Assembly (NCBI GenBank): GCA_009746045.1
Contig: RPFO01001236.1
Span: 10,001-33,975 of the forward strand
DNA from: Mesostigma viride
Taxonomy: Eukaryota; Streptophyta; Mesostigmatophyceae; Mesostigmatales; Mesostigmataceae
Direction: 5' to 3'
DNA: 23,975 nucleotides
The translations under genes were made by a program, and so were the position numbers. Of the stretch, positions 1 through 9,441 are shown piece by piece. The notes under the pieces are model-generated. The model saw only the letters and a list, made by a program, of their open reading frames with translations, was not told where the DNA came from and made no database searches. Position 1 is the first letter of the stretch. Each line of letters opens with the position of its first letter.

Positions 1-2265
1 TCGCTGGCATGCATAAATACGTCGGGGGGGTGCTGGCATGCATAAATACCTAGGGGGGTGCTGGCATGCATAAATACCTAGGGGGGGGCTGGCATGCATA
101 AATACCTAGGGGGGGTGCAGGCATGCATAAATACCGAGGGGGGGGCTGGCATGCATAAATACCTAGGGGGGGTGCAGGCATGCATAAATACCGAGGGGGG
201 GTTGCTGGCATGCATAAATACCTAGGGGGGGTGCAGGCATGCATAAATACCGAGGGGGGGTGCTGGCATGCATAAATACCTAGGGGGGGTGCTGGCATGC
301 ATAAATACCGAGGGGGGGTGCTGGCATGCATAAATACCGAGGGGGTGCTGGCATGCATAAATAGCTAGGGGGGTGCTGGCAAGCATAAATACCGAGGGGG
401 GGTGCTGGCATGCATAAATACCTAGGGGGGGTGCTGGCATGCATAAATACCTAGGGGGGGTGCTGGCATGCATAAATACCTAGGGGGGGTGCTGGCATGC
501 ATAAATACCGAGGGGGGGTGCTGGCATGCATAAATACCGAGGGGGGTGCTGGCATGCATAAATACCTAGGGGGGGGGGCTGGCATGCATAAATACCGAGG
601 GCGGGGGGCTAGCATGCATAAAAACCTAGGGGGGTGCTGGCATGCATAAATACCTAGGGGGGGCTGGCATGCATAAATACCTAGGGGGGGGTGCTGGCAT
701 GCATAAATACCGAGGGGGGGGTGCTGGCATGCATAAATACCGAGGGGGGGGCTGGCATGCATAAATACCTAGGGGGGTGCTGGCATGCATAAATACCTAG
801 GGGGGGTGCTGGCATGCATAAATACCTAGGGGGGGGTGCTGGCATGCATAAATACCTAGGGGGGGGGCTGGCATGCATAAATACCTAGGGGGGGTGCTGG
901 CATGCATAAATACCTAGGGGGGGTGCTGGCATGCATAAATACCTAGGGGGGGGGCTGGCATGCATAAATACCTAGGGGGGGTGCAGGCATGCATAAATAC
1001 CGAGGGGGGTGCTGGCATGCATAAATACCTAGGGGGGTGCAGGCATGCATAAATACCTAGGGGGGGGGCTGGCATGCATAAATACCGAGGGGGGTGCTGG
1101 CATGCATAAATACCTAGGGGGGTGCTGGCATGCATAAATACCTAGGGGGGTGCAGGCATGCATAAATACCGAGGGGGGTGCTGGCATGCATAAATACCTA
1201 GGGGGGGTGCTGGCATGCATAAATACCTAGGGGGGGGCTGGCATGCATAAATACCTAGGGGGGGTGCAGGCATGCATAAATACCGAGGGGGGGTGCTGGC
1301 ATGCATAAATACCTAGGGGGGTGCAGGCATGCATAAATACCGAGGGGGGTTGCTGGCATGCATAAATACCTAGGGGGGTGCAGGCATGCATAAATACCGA
1401 GGGGGGGTGCTGGCATGCATAAATACCTAGGGGGGTGCTGGCATGCATAAATACCTAGGGGGGGTGCTGGCATGCATAAATACCGAGGGGGGGTGCTGGC
1501 ATGCATAAATACCTAGGGGGGGTGCTGGCATGCATAAATACCTAGGGGGGGGGCTGGCATGCATAAATACCTAGGGGGGGCTGGCATGCATAAATACCTA
1601 GGGGGGGTGCTGGCATGCATAAATACCTAGGGGGGGTGCTGGCATGCATAAATACCTAGGGGGGGGCTGGCATGCATAAATACGTCGGGGGGTCGCTGGC
1701 ATGCATAAATACGTCGGGTGGGGTGCTGGCATGCATAAATACCTAGGGGGGGTGCTGGCATGCATAAATACCTAGGGGGGGGCTGGCATGCATAAATACC
1801 TAGGGGGGTGCAGGCATGCATAAATACCGAGGGGGGTTGCTGGCATGCATAAATACCTAGGGGGGTGCAGGCATGCATAAATACCGAGGGGGGGTGCTGG
1901 CATGCATAAATACCTAGGGGGGGTGCTGGCATGCATAAATACCTAGGGGGGGTGCTGGCATGCATAAATACCGAGGGGGGGTGCTGGCATGCATAAATAC
2001 CTAGGGGGGTGCTGGCATGCATAAATACCTAGGGGGGGGCTGGCATGCATAAATACCTAGGGGGGGGCTGGCATGCATAAATACCTAGGGGGGGTGCTGG
2101 CATGCATAAATACCTAGGGGGGTGCTGGCATGCATAAATACCTAGGGGGGGGCTGGCATGCATAAATACGTCGGGGGTCGCTGGCATGCATAAATACCTA
2201 GGGGGGTGCTGGCATGCATAAATACCTAGGGGGGGTGCTGGCATGCATAAATACCTAGTGGGGGG

Positions 2266-2459
2266 GGCTGCCATTCGTACCTTTTTTTCTTTTTTTATTT
2301 TTAAGCCGGCCTGGGGCAGCGGCGGCGGGTGGACGAAAACTGATAGCATTCCCGTTCGTGCATCCCGTGACCACCGGCCACCAAACGGAGGCACGACACC
2401 AAGGCAGATCAAGCACCAAAGGAAGCAGCAAGGACGTTGACGTTATTAACCAAGAATGG
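2266..2459 (+). repeat. Interspersed ~195-bp spacer, type A, copy 1
   Basis: Non-monomer unit inside the left array. It opens GCTGCCATTCGTACC, then has a T-rich tract, a GC-rich stretch with GCCGGCCTGGGGCAGCGG, and ends AACCAAGAATGGG, running straight into the next 28-bp monomer. Type A is marked by ACGAAAACTGATAGCATTCC and by GTTATTAACC near the end. The first monomer after it carries CATCAATACC instead of CATAAATACC, and the next carries CATGTG; both changes recur after copy 2. I see no coding potential. Confidence 0.9.
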
Positions 2460-4093
2460 GGGTGCTGGCATGCATCAATACCTAGGGGGGGTGCTGGCAT
2501 GCATAAATACATGTGGGGGGTGCTGGCATGCATAAATACCTAGGGGGGGGGCTGGCATGCATAAATACGTCGGGGGGTCGCTGGCATGCATAAATACGTC
2601 GGGTGGGGTGCTGGCATGCATAAATACCTAGGGGGGTGCTGGCATGCATAAATACCTAGGGGGGGGCTGGCATGCATAAATACCTAGGGGGGGGCTGGCA
2701 TGCATAAATACCTAGGGGGGGGCTGGCATGCATAAATACCTAGGGGGGGTGCTGGCATGCATAAATACCTAGGGGGGGTGCTGGCATGCATAAATACCTA
2801 GGGGGGGGCTGGCATGCATAAATACGTCGGGGGGTCGCTGGCATGCATAAATACCTAGGGGGGGTGCTGGCATGCATAAATACCTAGGGGGGGTGCTGGC
2901 ATGCATAAATACCTAGGGGGGGGCTGGCATGCATAAATACCTAGGGGGGGGTGCTGGCATGCATAAATACCGAGGGGGGGTGCTGGCATGCATAAATACC
3001 GAGGGGGGGGGCTGGCATGCATAAATACCTAGGGGGGTGCTGGCATGCATAAATACCTAGGGGGGGTGCTGGCATGCATAAATACCTAGGGGGGGGGCTG
3101 GCATGCATAAATACCTAGGGGGGGTGCTGGCATGCATAAATACCGAGGGGGGGTGCTGGCATGCATAAATACCGAGGGGGGGCTGGCATGCATAAATACC
3201 TAGGGGGGTGCTGGCATGCATAAATACCTAGGGGGGGTGCTGGCATGCATAAATACCTAGGGGGGGTGCTGGCATGCATAAATACCTAGGGGGGGCTGGC
3301 ATGCATAAATACCTAGGGGGGTGCTGGCATGCATAAATACCGAGGGGGGTGCTGGCATGCATAAATACCTAGGGGGGGTGCTGGCATGCATAAATACCTA
3401 GGGGGGGGGCTGGCATGCATAAATACCGAGGGGGGGTGCTGGCATGCATAAATACCTAGGGGGGGTGCTGGCATGCATAAATACCTAGGGGGGTGCAGGC
3501 ATGCATAAATACCGAGGGGGGTGCTGGCATGCATAAATACCTAGGGGGGGTGCTGGCATGCATAAATACCTAGGGGGGGGCTGGCATGCATAAATACCTA
3601 GGGGGGTGCAGGCATGCATAAATACCGAGGGGGGGTGCTGGCATGCATAAATACCTAGGGGGGGGCTGGCATGCATAAATACCTAGGGGGGTGCAGGCAT
3701 GCATAAATACCGAGGGGGGTTGCTGGCATGCATAAATACCTAGGGGGGTGCAGGCATGCATAAATACCGAGGGGGGGTGCTGGCATGCATAAATACCTAG
3801 GGGGGTGCTGGCATGCATAAATACCTAGGGGGGGTGCTGGCATGCATAAATACCGAGGGGGGGTGCTGGCATGCATAAATACCTAGGGGGGTGCTGGCAT
3901 GCATAAATACCTAGGGGGGGGGCTGGCATGCATAAATACCTAGGGGGGGGCTGGCATGCATAAATACCTAGGGGGGGGGCTGGCATGCATAAATACCTAG
4001 GGGGGGTCGCTGGCATGCATAAATACCTAGGGGGGTGCTGGCATGCATAAATACCTAGGGGGGGTGCTGGCATGCATAAATACCTAGGGGGGG

Positions 4094-4287
4094 GCTGCCA
4101 TTCGTACCTTTTTTTCTTTTTTTATTTTTAAGCCGGCCTGGGGCAGCGGCGGCGGGTGGACGAAAACTGATAGCATTCCCGTTCGTGCATCCCGTGACCA
4201 CCGGCCACCAAACGGAGGCACGACACCAAGGCAGATCAAGCACCAAAGGAAGCAGCAAGGACGTTGACGTTATTAACCAAGAATGGG
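4094..4287 (+). repeat. Interspersed ~195-bp spacer, type A, copy 2
   Basis: Near-identical to the copy at 2266, about 1,827 bp downstream. It is followed by the same CATCAATACC and CATGTG variant monomers. This shows that spacer and flanking monomers were duplicated together as a long block, rather than the spacer inserting twice. Confidence 0.9.
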
Positions 4288-4752
4288 GGTGCTGGCATGC
4301 ATCAATACCTAGGGGGGGTGCTGGCATGCATAAATACATGTGGGGGTGCTGGCATGCATAAATACCTAGGGGGGGTGCTGGCATGCATAAATACGTCGGG
4401 GGGGTCGCTGGCATGCATAAATACGTCGGGTGGGGTGCTGGCATGCATAAATACCTAGGGGGGGTGCTGGCATGCATAAATACCTAGGGGGGTGCTGGCA
4501 TGCATAAATACCGAGGGGGGGTGCTGGCAAGCATAAATACCGAGGGGGGGTGCTGGCATGCATAAATACCGAGGGGGGTGCTGGCATGCATAAATACCTA
4601 GGGGGGTGCTGGCATGCATAAATACCGAGGGGGGGTGCTGGCATGCATAAATACCGAGGGGGGGGTGCTGGCATGCATAAATACCTAGAAGGGGGGGCTG
4701 GCATGCATAAATACCTAGAAGGGGGGTGCTGGCATGCATAAATACCTAGGGG

Positions 4753-4951
4753 TTCAGCTGCCATTCGTACCTTTTTTTCTGTTTTTATTTTTTAATGGGG
4801 GCCGGCCTGGGGCAGCGGCGGCGGGTGGAAGAAAACTGATAGCGTTGTTGTGCATCCCGTGACCACCGGCCACCAAACGGAGGCACGACACCAAGGCAGA
4901 TCAAGCACCAAAGGAAGCAGCAAGGACGTTGACGTTAGTAACCAAGAATGG
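4753..4951 (+). repeat. Interspersed ~195-bp spacer, type B, copy 3
   Basis: Type B version. It begins TTCAGCTGCCATTCG directly after a shortened CCTAGGGG step, has CTGTTTTTATTTTTTAATGG in the T-rich part, GATAGCGTTGTTGTGC where type A has GATAGCATTCCCG, and GTTAGTAACC at the end. The monomer on its right is in the same phase as after every other copy. Confidence 0.9.
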
Positions 4952-5238
4952 GGGTGCTGGCATGCATAAATACCGAGGGGGGGGTGCTGGCAAGCATAAA
5001 TACCGAGGGGGTGCTGGCATGCATAAATACCTAGGGGGGGTGCTGGCATGCATAAATACCGAGGGGGGGTGCTGGCATGCATAAATACCTAGGGGGGTGC
5101 TGGCATGCATAAATACCTAGGGGGGTGCTGGCATGCATAAATACCTAGAAGGGGGGCTGGCATGCATAAATACCGAGGGGGGGTGCTGGCATGCATAAAT
5201 ACCGAGGGGGGGTGCTGGCATGCATAAATACCTAGGGG

Positions 5239-5436
5239 TTCAGCTGCCATTCGTACCTTTTTTTCTGTTTTTATTTTTTAATGGGGCCGGCCTGGGGCAG
5301 CGGCGGCGGGTGGAAGAAAACTGATAGCGTTGTTGTGCATCCCGTGACCACCGGCCACCAAACGGAGGCACGACACCAAGGCAGATCAAGCACCAAAGGA
5401 AGCAGCAAGGACGTTGACGTTAGTAACCAAGAATGG
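5239..5436 (+). repeat. Interspersed ~195-bp spacer, type B, copy 4
   Basis: Type B copy 486 bp after copy 3, with one G fewer than copies 3, 5 and 6 after TTTAATGG. The monomers on its right start with CCGAGG followed by a GGCAAGCAT variant, as after copy 3, so this is again a block duplication. Confidence 0.9.
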
Positions 5437-6818
5437 GGGTGCTGGCATGCATAAATACCGAGGGGGGGTGCTGGCAAGCATAAATACCGAGGGGGGGTGC
5501 TGGCATGCATAAATACCTAGGGGGGGTGCTGGCATGCATAAATACCTAGGGGGGGTGCTGGCATGCATAAATACCTAGGGGGGGTGCTGGCATGCATAAA
5601 TACCTAGGGGGGGTGCTGGCATGCATAAATACCGAGGGGGGGTGCTGGCATGCATAAATACCGAGGGGGGGTGCTGGCATGCATAAATACCTACTAGGGG
5701 GGGGCTGGCATGCATAAATACCGAGGGGGGTGCTGGCATGCATAAATACCGAGGGGGGTGCTGGCATGCATAAATACCTAGGGGGGGTGCTGGCATGCAT
5801 AAATACCTAGGGGGGGGTGCTGGCATGCATAAATACCGGGGGGGGTGCTGGCATGCATAAATACCTAGGGGGGGTGCTGGCATGCATAAATACCTAGGGG
5901 GGGTGCTGGCATGCATAAATACCGAGGGGGGTGCTGGCATGCATAAATACCTAGGGGGGGTGCTGGCATGCATAAATACCTAGGGGGGGTGCTGGCATGC
6001 ATAAATACCTAGGGGGGTGCTGGCATGCATAAATACCGGGGGGGTGCTGGCAAGCATAAATACCGGGGGGGGTGCTGGCATGCATAAATACCTAGGGGGG
6101 GATGCTGGCATGCATAAATACCTAGGGGGGTGCTGGCATGCATAAATACCTAGGGGGGGTGCTGGCATGCATAAATACCTAGGGGGGGTGCTGGCATGCA
6201 TAAATACCGAGGGGGGTGCTGGCATGCATAAATACCGAGGGGGGGTGCTGGCATGCATAAATACCTAGAAGGGGGGGCTGGCATGCATAAATACCTAGGG
6301 GGGGTGCTGGCATGCATAAATACCGAGGGGGGGTGCTGGCAAGCATAAATACCGAGGGGGGTGCTGGCATGCATAAATACCTAGGGGGGGTGCTGGCATG
6401 CATAAATACCGAGGGGGGTGCTGGCATGCATAAATACCTAGGGGGGGTGCTGGCATGCATAAATACCTAGGGGGGGTGCTGGCATGCATAAATACCGAGG
6501 GGGGGTGCTGGCAAGCATAAATACCGAGGGGGGGTGCTGGCATGCATAAATACCTAGGGGGGTGCTGGCATGCATAAATACCGAGGGGGGGTGCTGGCAT
6601 GCATAAATACCGAGGGGGGTGCTGGCATGCATAAATACCTAGGGGGGGTGCTGGCATGCATAAATACCGAGGGGGGTGCTGGCATGCATAAATACCGAGG
6701 GGGGTGCTGGCATGCATAAATACCGAGGGGGGGTGCTGGCATGCATAAATACCGAGGGGGGGTGCTGGCAAGCATAAATACCGAGGGGGGGGTGCTGGCA
6801 TGCATAAATACCTAGGGG

Positions 6819-7016
6819 TTCAGCTGCCATTCGTACCTTTTTTTCTGTTTTTATTTTTTAATGGGGGCCGGCCTGGGGCAGCGGCGGCGGGTGGAAGAAA
6901 ACTGATAGCGTTGTTGTGCATCCCGTGACCACCGGCCACCAAACGGAGGCACGACACCAAGGCAGATCAAGCACCAAAGGAAGCAGCAAGGACGTTGACG
7001 TTAGTAACCAAGAATG
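6819..7016 (+). repeat. Interspersed ~195-bp spacer, type B, copy 5
   Basis: Type B copy. Only two 28-bp monomers (7017-7075) separate it from the last copy, so it sits at the edge of the array. Confidence 0.9.
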
Positions 7017-7075
7017 GGGGTGCTGGCATGCATAAATACCGAGGGGGGGTGCTGGCATGCATAAATACCGAGGGG

Positions 7076-7273
7076 TTCAGCTGCCATTCGTACCTTTTTT
7101 TCTGTTTTTATTTTTTAATGGGGGCCGGCCTGGGGCAGCGGCGGCGGTGGAAGAAAACTGATAGCGTTGTTGTGCATCCCGTGACCACCGGCCACCAAAC
7201 GGAGGCACGACACCAAGGCAGATCAAGCACCAAAGGAAGCAGCAAGGACGTTGACGTTAGTAACCAAGAATGG
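7076..7273 (+). repeat. Terminal ~195-bp spacer, type B, copy 6, at the array boundary
   Basis: Last spacer copy, with a one-base loss in the GGCGGCGGTGG stretch. Unlike the other five, its right end (ACCAAGAATGGG) runs into AGCCGGGGGAAAG and unrelated DNA rather than into a monomer. The simplest reading is that this is the original flank of the array and that the internal copies were carried in by unequal exchange; that reading is inference. Confidence 0.88.
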
Positions 7274-7800
7274 GAGCCGGGGGAAAGATCATATGGCGCT
7301 GCCATGGCAAGAAAACCCAGCAACGCAGCTATGGCGCAACCCAGAAACGAAAACATTTGCGACAGCCTGCTTCAATAATGCTTGGATTCACACAAATGAA
7401 CAAGTGGGGCTTACCAATCCAATCGATGGTCTCGGCTTGCTCGCAAATCCCTGCAACCAAACGAGAACCGACAAAAACACTCACACTCCCCCGTCAGCGA
7501 CCGGCACCACGACACCAAAAAAGCGACGAAATTATCTGTCTCACACTCCCCCGTCATCGAGCTGCTTGTGGACAACTATCTGTCAAAAGCATCCATGTAC
7601 AACCACCGCCATTGCTCACCTCTTTTCACACTCTTCGGCTGCACACAATGGCGTTGCTCAGTCGAATATGGCTGTCGGGTTGCTAATATCGTTGTCACTT
7701 TCGGCCGATGTCGCGAATACCCGCCGTTGATGCTCGGGTGCAAGGTGCATCCACGGTGTCGGTCTTCCAGGAGGGCTGGAAAGCGCCAACGCAGCACCTG
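7274..7800. other. Low-copy non-coding stretch with a short direct repeat
   Basis: I recognise no gene here. The longest forward open frames across it change composition without any family motif and are read as chance. A 20-bp direct repeat, TCACACTCCCCCGTCA followed by G or T and CGA, lies at 7481-7500 and again at 7541-7560. The word ATGGCGC recurs at 7288-7325 and becomes denser downstream. Confidence 0.5.
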
Positions 7801-7846
7801 CAATTCAAATTCCCTGGTGCTGGTATGCCGACGCGCAAATGGAATG

Positions 7847-7871
7847 GCGCGGCGCCTAAAAGGCGCCGCGC
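7847..7871. repeat. Perfect 10-bp GC stem-loop, copy 1
   Basis: GCGCGGCGCC, loop TAAAA, GGCGCCGCGC. It is followed by GCGGG and a run of seven A. Confidence 0.85.
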
Positions 7872-7903
7872 GCGGGAAAAAAATTGACGCGCCAAACGAT
7901 ATG

Positions 7904-7928
7904 GCGCGGCGCCGTCCCGGCGCCGCGC
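7904..7928. repeat. Perfect 10-bp GC stem-loop, copy 2
   Basis: Same stem as the hairpin 57 bp upstream, with loop GTCCC, followed by TG and five A. Two TGGCGCCA palindromes follow at 8001-8008 and 8029-8036. Confidence 0.85.
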
Positions 7929-8150
7929 TGAAAAATACTTGCAGTCGCAACTGTGACGTGGCGCTGCACACACCAGGGAATTCACATTCGCGCCCATATA
8001 TGGCGCCACGCCGACTCCTGACGCCGTGTGGCGCCACATGGACGCGGCGCTGCACACAGCTCGAGCCCATTTTTTCACATTCCTGCTACCTGATTGGACG
8101 CCTGGCGGAGGAAGCTTTTCACGGCGCGACGCCGAGGGGCTTCAAAAACG

Positions 8151-8157
8151 TATATAA
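8151..8157 (+). promoter_or_regulatory. TATA-like box
   Basis: TATATAA in the context ACGTATATAAGCAGG, downstream of a GC-rich, dyad-rich segment. It lies about 100 bp upstream of the tRNA-like A box, further than usual for a Pol III upstream TATA. It may therefore belong to a Pol II or LTR-type promoter, or be chance. Confidence 0.3.
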
Positions 8158-8247
8158 GCAGGCAAAATTTCTCCGAAATTTAATGAACGAGCGCGACGCG
8201 GAGACCATGCTAGTGTGCGGAACTGGTGAACCACACCGGTACGGGAC

Positions 8248-8328
8248 AGATTCTTGGCTGATCCTCGTAGTACCTCGTGAACACGTCTAGTAGGCCCGGG
8301 TTCAACTCCCGTCGTAACATTTTTTTTT
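8248..8328 (+). ncRNA. tRNA-like / SINE-head-like Pol III unit (A box, B box, T9)
   Basis: TTGGCTGATCC at 8254-8264 resembles an A box. GGGTTCAACTCC at 8298-8309 is a good B box. CGGG(8297-8300)/CCCG(8308-8311) closes a 7-base TTCAACT loop, as in a T arm. Nine T (8320-8328) follow eight bases later, as a Pol III terminator would. The total spacing is tRNA-sized (about 73 nt). The presumed 5' acceptor strand (AGATTCT) does not pair with CGTAACA, and I could not fold convincing D or anticodon arms. I therefore read it as a tRNA-derived relic or SINE head rather than a working tRNA. Confidence 0.35.
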
Positions 8329-8815
8329 GGGTTGGTGTGGCAAGCCTATAAAGCAATCCGCAAACCACTACACGGCTGGTAAGATTTAATATAATTAGCA
8401 ACCTAATAGCTATATCAAAAATGTTTATGGGCATGGAAATTTTTAATATGTTGATATTAGACTGCAATGAAACGAATATGCAACCTGCCCCCCGATGTTT
8501 AATACAATAATTATTATTATTATTTGTGGCATGAATATAATAATTGTGTAAAATACAATGCTATGTGCAATATATTGCTGGTATGCCATGCAATTGTAAC
8601 CAACAGGTGCAAGACCAAAAGGCGTCTTCAGGGCCCACTGCTGCAAACAAGAGCTATGGCGGCGGGAGGTGCGTGCAGGGTTACGGATTTACGGGGTTGT
8701 TGACCACCAAATTTGTTGTTACGTGTGTTATGGAAACATTTCAGTCGAATTTCTGGATTCCAACGGTCGTTAAGGTTATAAAAAGTGCGTTGGGATTCGG
8801 AAATTCACTTTCTGG
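8329..8815. other. AT-rich intergenic stretch, no gene seen
   Basis: There is nothing recognisable apart from a short (ATT)n microsatellite at about 8508-8524. Base composition drops to AT-rich after the T9 tract and rises again towards 8600. The last bases merge into the degenerate start of the 62-bp repeat. Confidence 0.5.
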
Positions 8816-9373
8816 CGTGTAAAAAATGCAGGTGTTGGCGAGTTTTCGGCCCGCTTTCAGGGGTCCAACGGCCGTTGGGTGTCTAAAATGCATGTGTTAG
8901 CGTGTTTCCGGCCCACTTTCAGGGGCCCAACGGCCGTTGGACGTCGAAAATGCATGTGTTGGCGTGTTTTCGGCCCGCTTTCAGGGGTCCAACGGCCGTT
9001 GGGTGTCGAAAATGCATGTGTTGGCGTGTTTCAGGCCCACTTTCAGGGGTCCAACGGCCGTTGGGTGTCGAAAATGCATGTGTTGGCGTGTTTCGGCCCG
9101 CTTTCAGGGGTCCAACGGCCGTTGGGTGTCGAAAATGCATGTGTTGCCGTGTTTCAGGCCCACTTTCAGGGGTCCAACGGCCGTTGGGTGTCGAAAATGC
9201 ATGTGTTGGCGTGTTTTCGGCCCGCTTTCTGGGGTCCAACGGCCGTTGGGTGTCGAAAATGCATATGTTGGCGTGTTTCAGGCCCACTTTCGGGGGTCCA
9301 ACGGCCGTTGGGTGTCGAAAATGCATGTGTTGGCGTGTTTCAGGCGTACTTTCAGGGGTCCAACGGCCGTTGG
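8816..9373. repeat. 62-bp tandem repeat carrying CCAACGGCCGTTGG palindromes
   Basis: Nine units, each a 14-bp perfect palindrome followed by about 48 bp containing AAAATGCATGTGTTGGCGTG. Palindromes start at 8865, 8927, 8989, 9051, 9112, 9174, 9236, 9298 and 9360, a spacing of 62 bp with one of 61. Spacers mostly alternate between TTTCGGCCCGCTTT and TTTCAGGCCCACTTT, a dimer-like higher order. Because 62 is not a multiple of three, all three forward frames are open for about 160-180 codons; I do not regard these as coding. The array ends 68 bp before the first usable ATG of the gene, so it is either the promoter-proximal region or part of an unrecognised 5' intron. Confidence 0.95.
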
Positions 9374-9441
9374 GACCTACAATTGGGTAATTGTTGGAAA
9401 GCAATAATTTGATAAAAGTCAAAACTTCGTCTGGATTCTGT

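Larger units (their letters stand above)
1..7075. repeat. 28-bp G-run minisatellite array (left array)
   Basis: Roughly 200 head-to-tail monomers of about 28 bp (27-30) fill this stretch and extend past the left edge. Each has a nearly invariant core GCTGGCATGCATAAATACC, a two-to-six-base variable step, then a G run that varies in length. The step is mostly CCTAGG or CCGAGG, less often CGTCGG, CATGTG or CCTAGAAGG. Other recurrent variants are GCAGGCATG for GCTGGCATG, GGCAAGCAT for GGCATGCAT, and an extra T before GCTGG. The core holds overlapping GCATGC and ATGCAT palindromes. All G runs lie on the + strand. Five copies of a 195-bp spacer interrupt the array in register. On the minus strand the 28-bp period walks through all three frames, giving open frames up to about 168 codons that read as Pro/Ala/Tyr/Cys repeats; there is no sign that these are expressed. 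Confidence 0.97.
7808..7983. repeat. Imperfect inverted repeat with two internal GC hairpins (MITE-like fold)
   Basis: AATTCCCTGGTG at the left end is the reverse complement of CACCAGGGAATT at the right end, about 176 bp overall. Inside lie two perfect 10-bp stems of the same sequence, GCGCGGCGCC paired with GGCGCCGCGC, each closing a 5-base loop. They are at 7847-7871 (loop TAAAA) and 7904-7928 (loop GTCCC). The arrangement resembles a small fold-back or MITE-type element, but I cannot see a target-site duplication, so the class is uncertain. Confidence 0.55.

Noticed and set aside
50-7075. Many minus-strand open frames of Pro/Ala/Tyr/Cys repeats in the left array
   Set aside because: They are frame-rotated translations of 28-bp monomers, ended by the CCTAGG variant or length changes; no start context or domain supports them.
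7568-8290. A 240-codon forward open frame and overlapping reverse ones
   Set aside because: The region consists of GC-rich dyads, a TATA-like box and the tRNA-like unit; the peptide has no recognisable motif, and opposite-strand frames of similar length exist there, as expected in GC-rich DNA.
8151-8328. LTR retrotransposon end (TATA box followed by a primer-binding site)
   Set aside because: I find no matching second LTR, no TG...CA ends and no sequence complementary to a tRNA 3' end; the B box and T9 fit a Pol III unit better.
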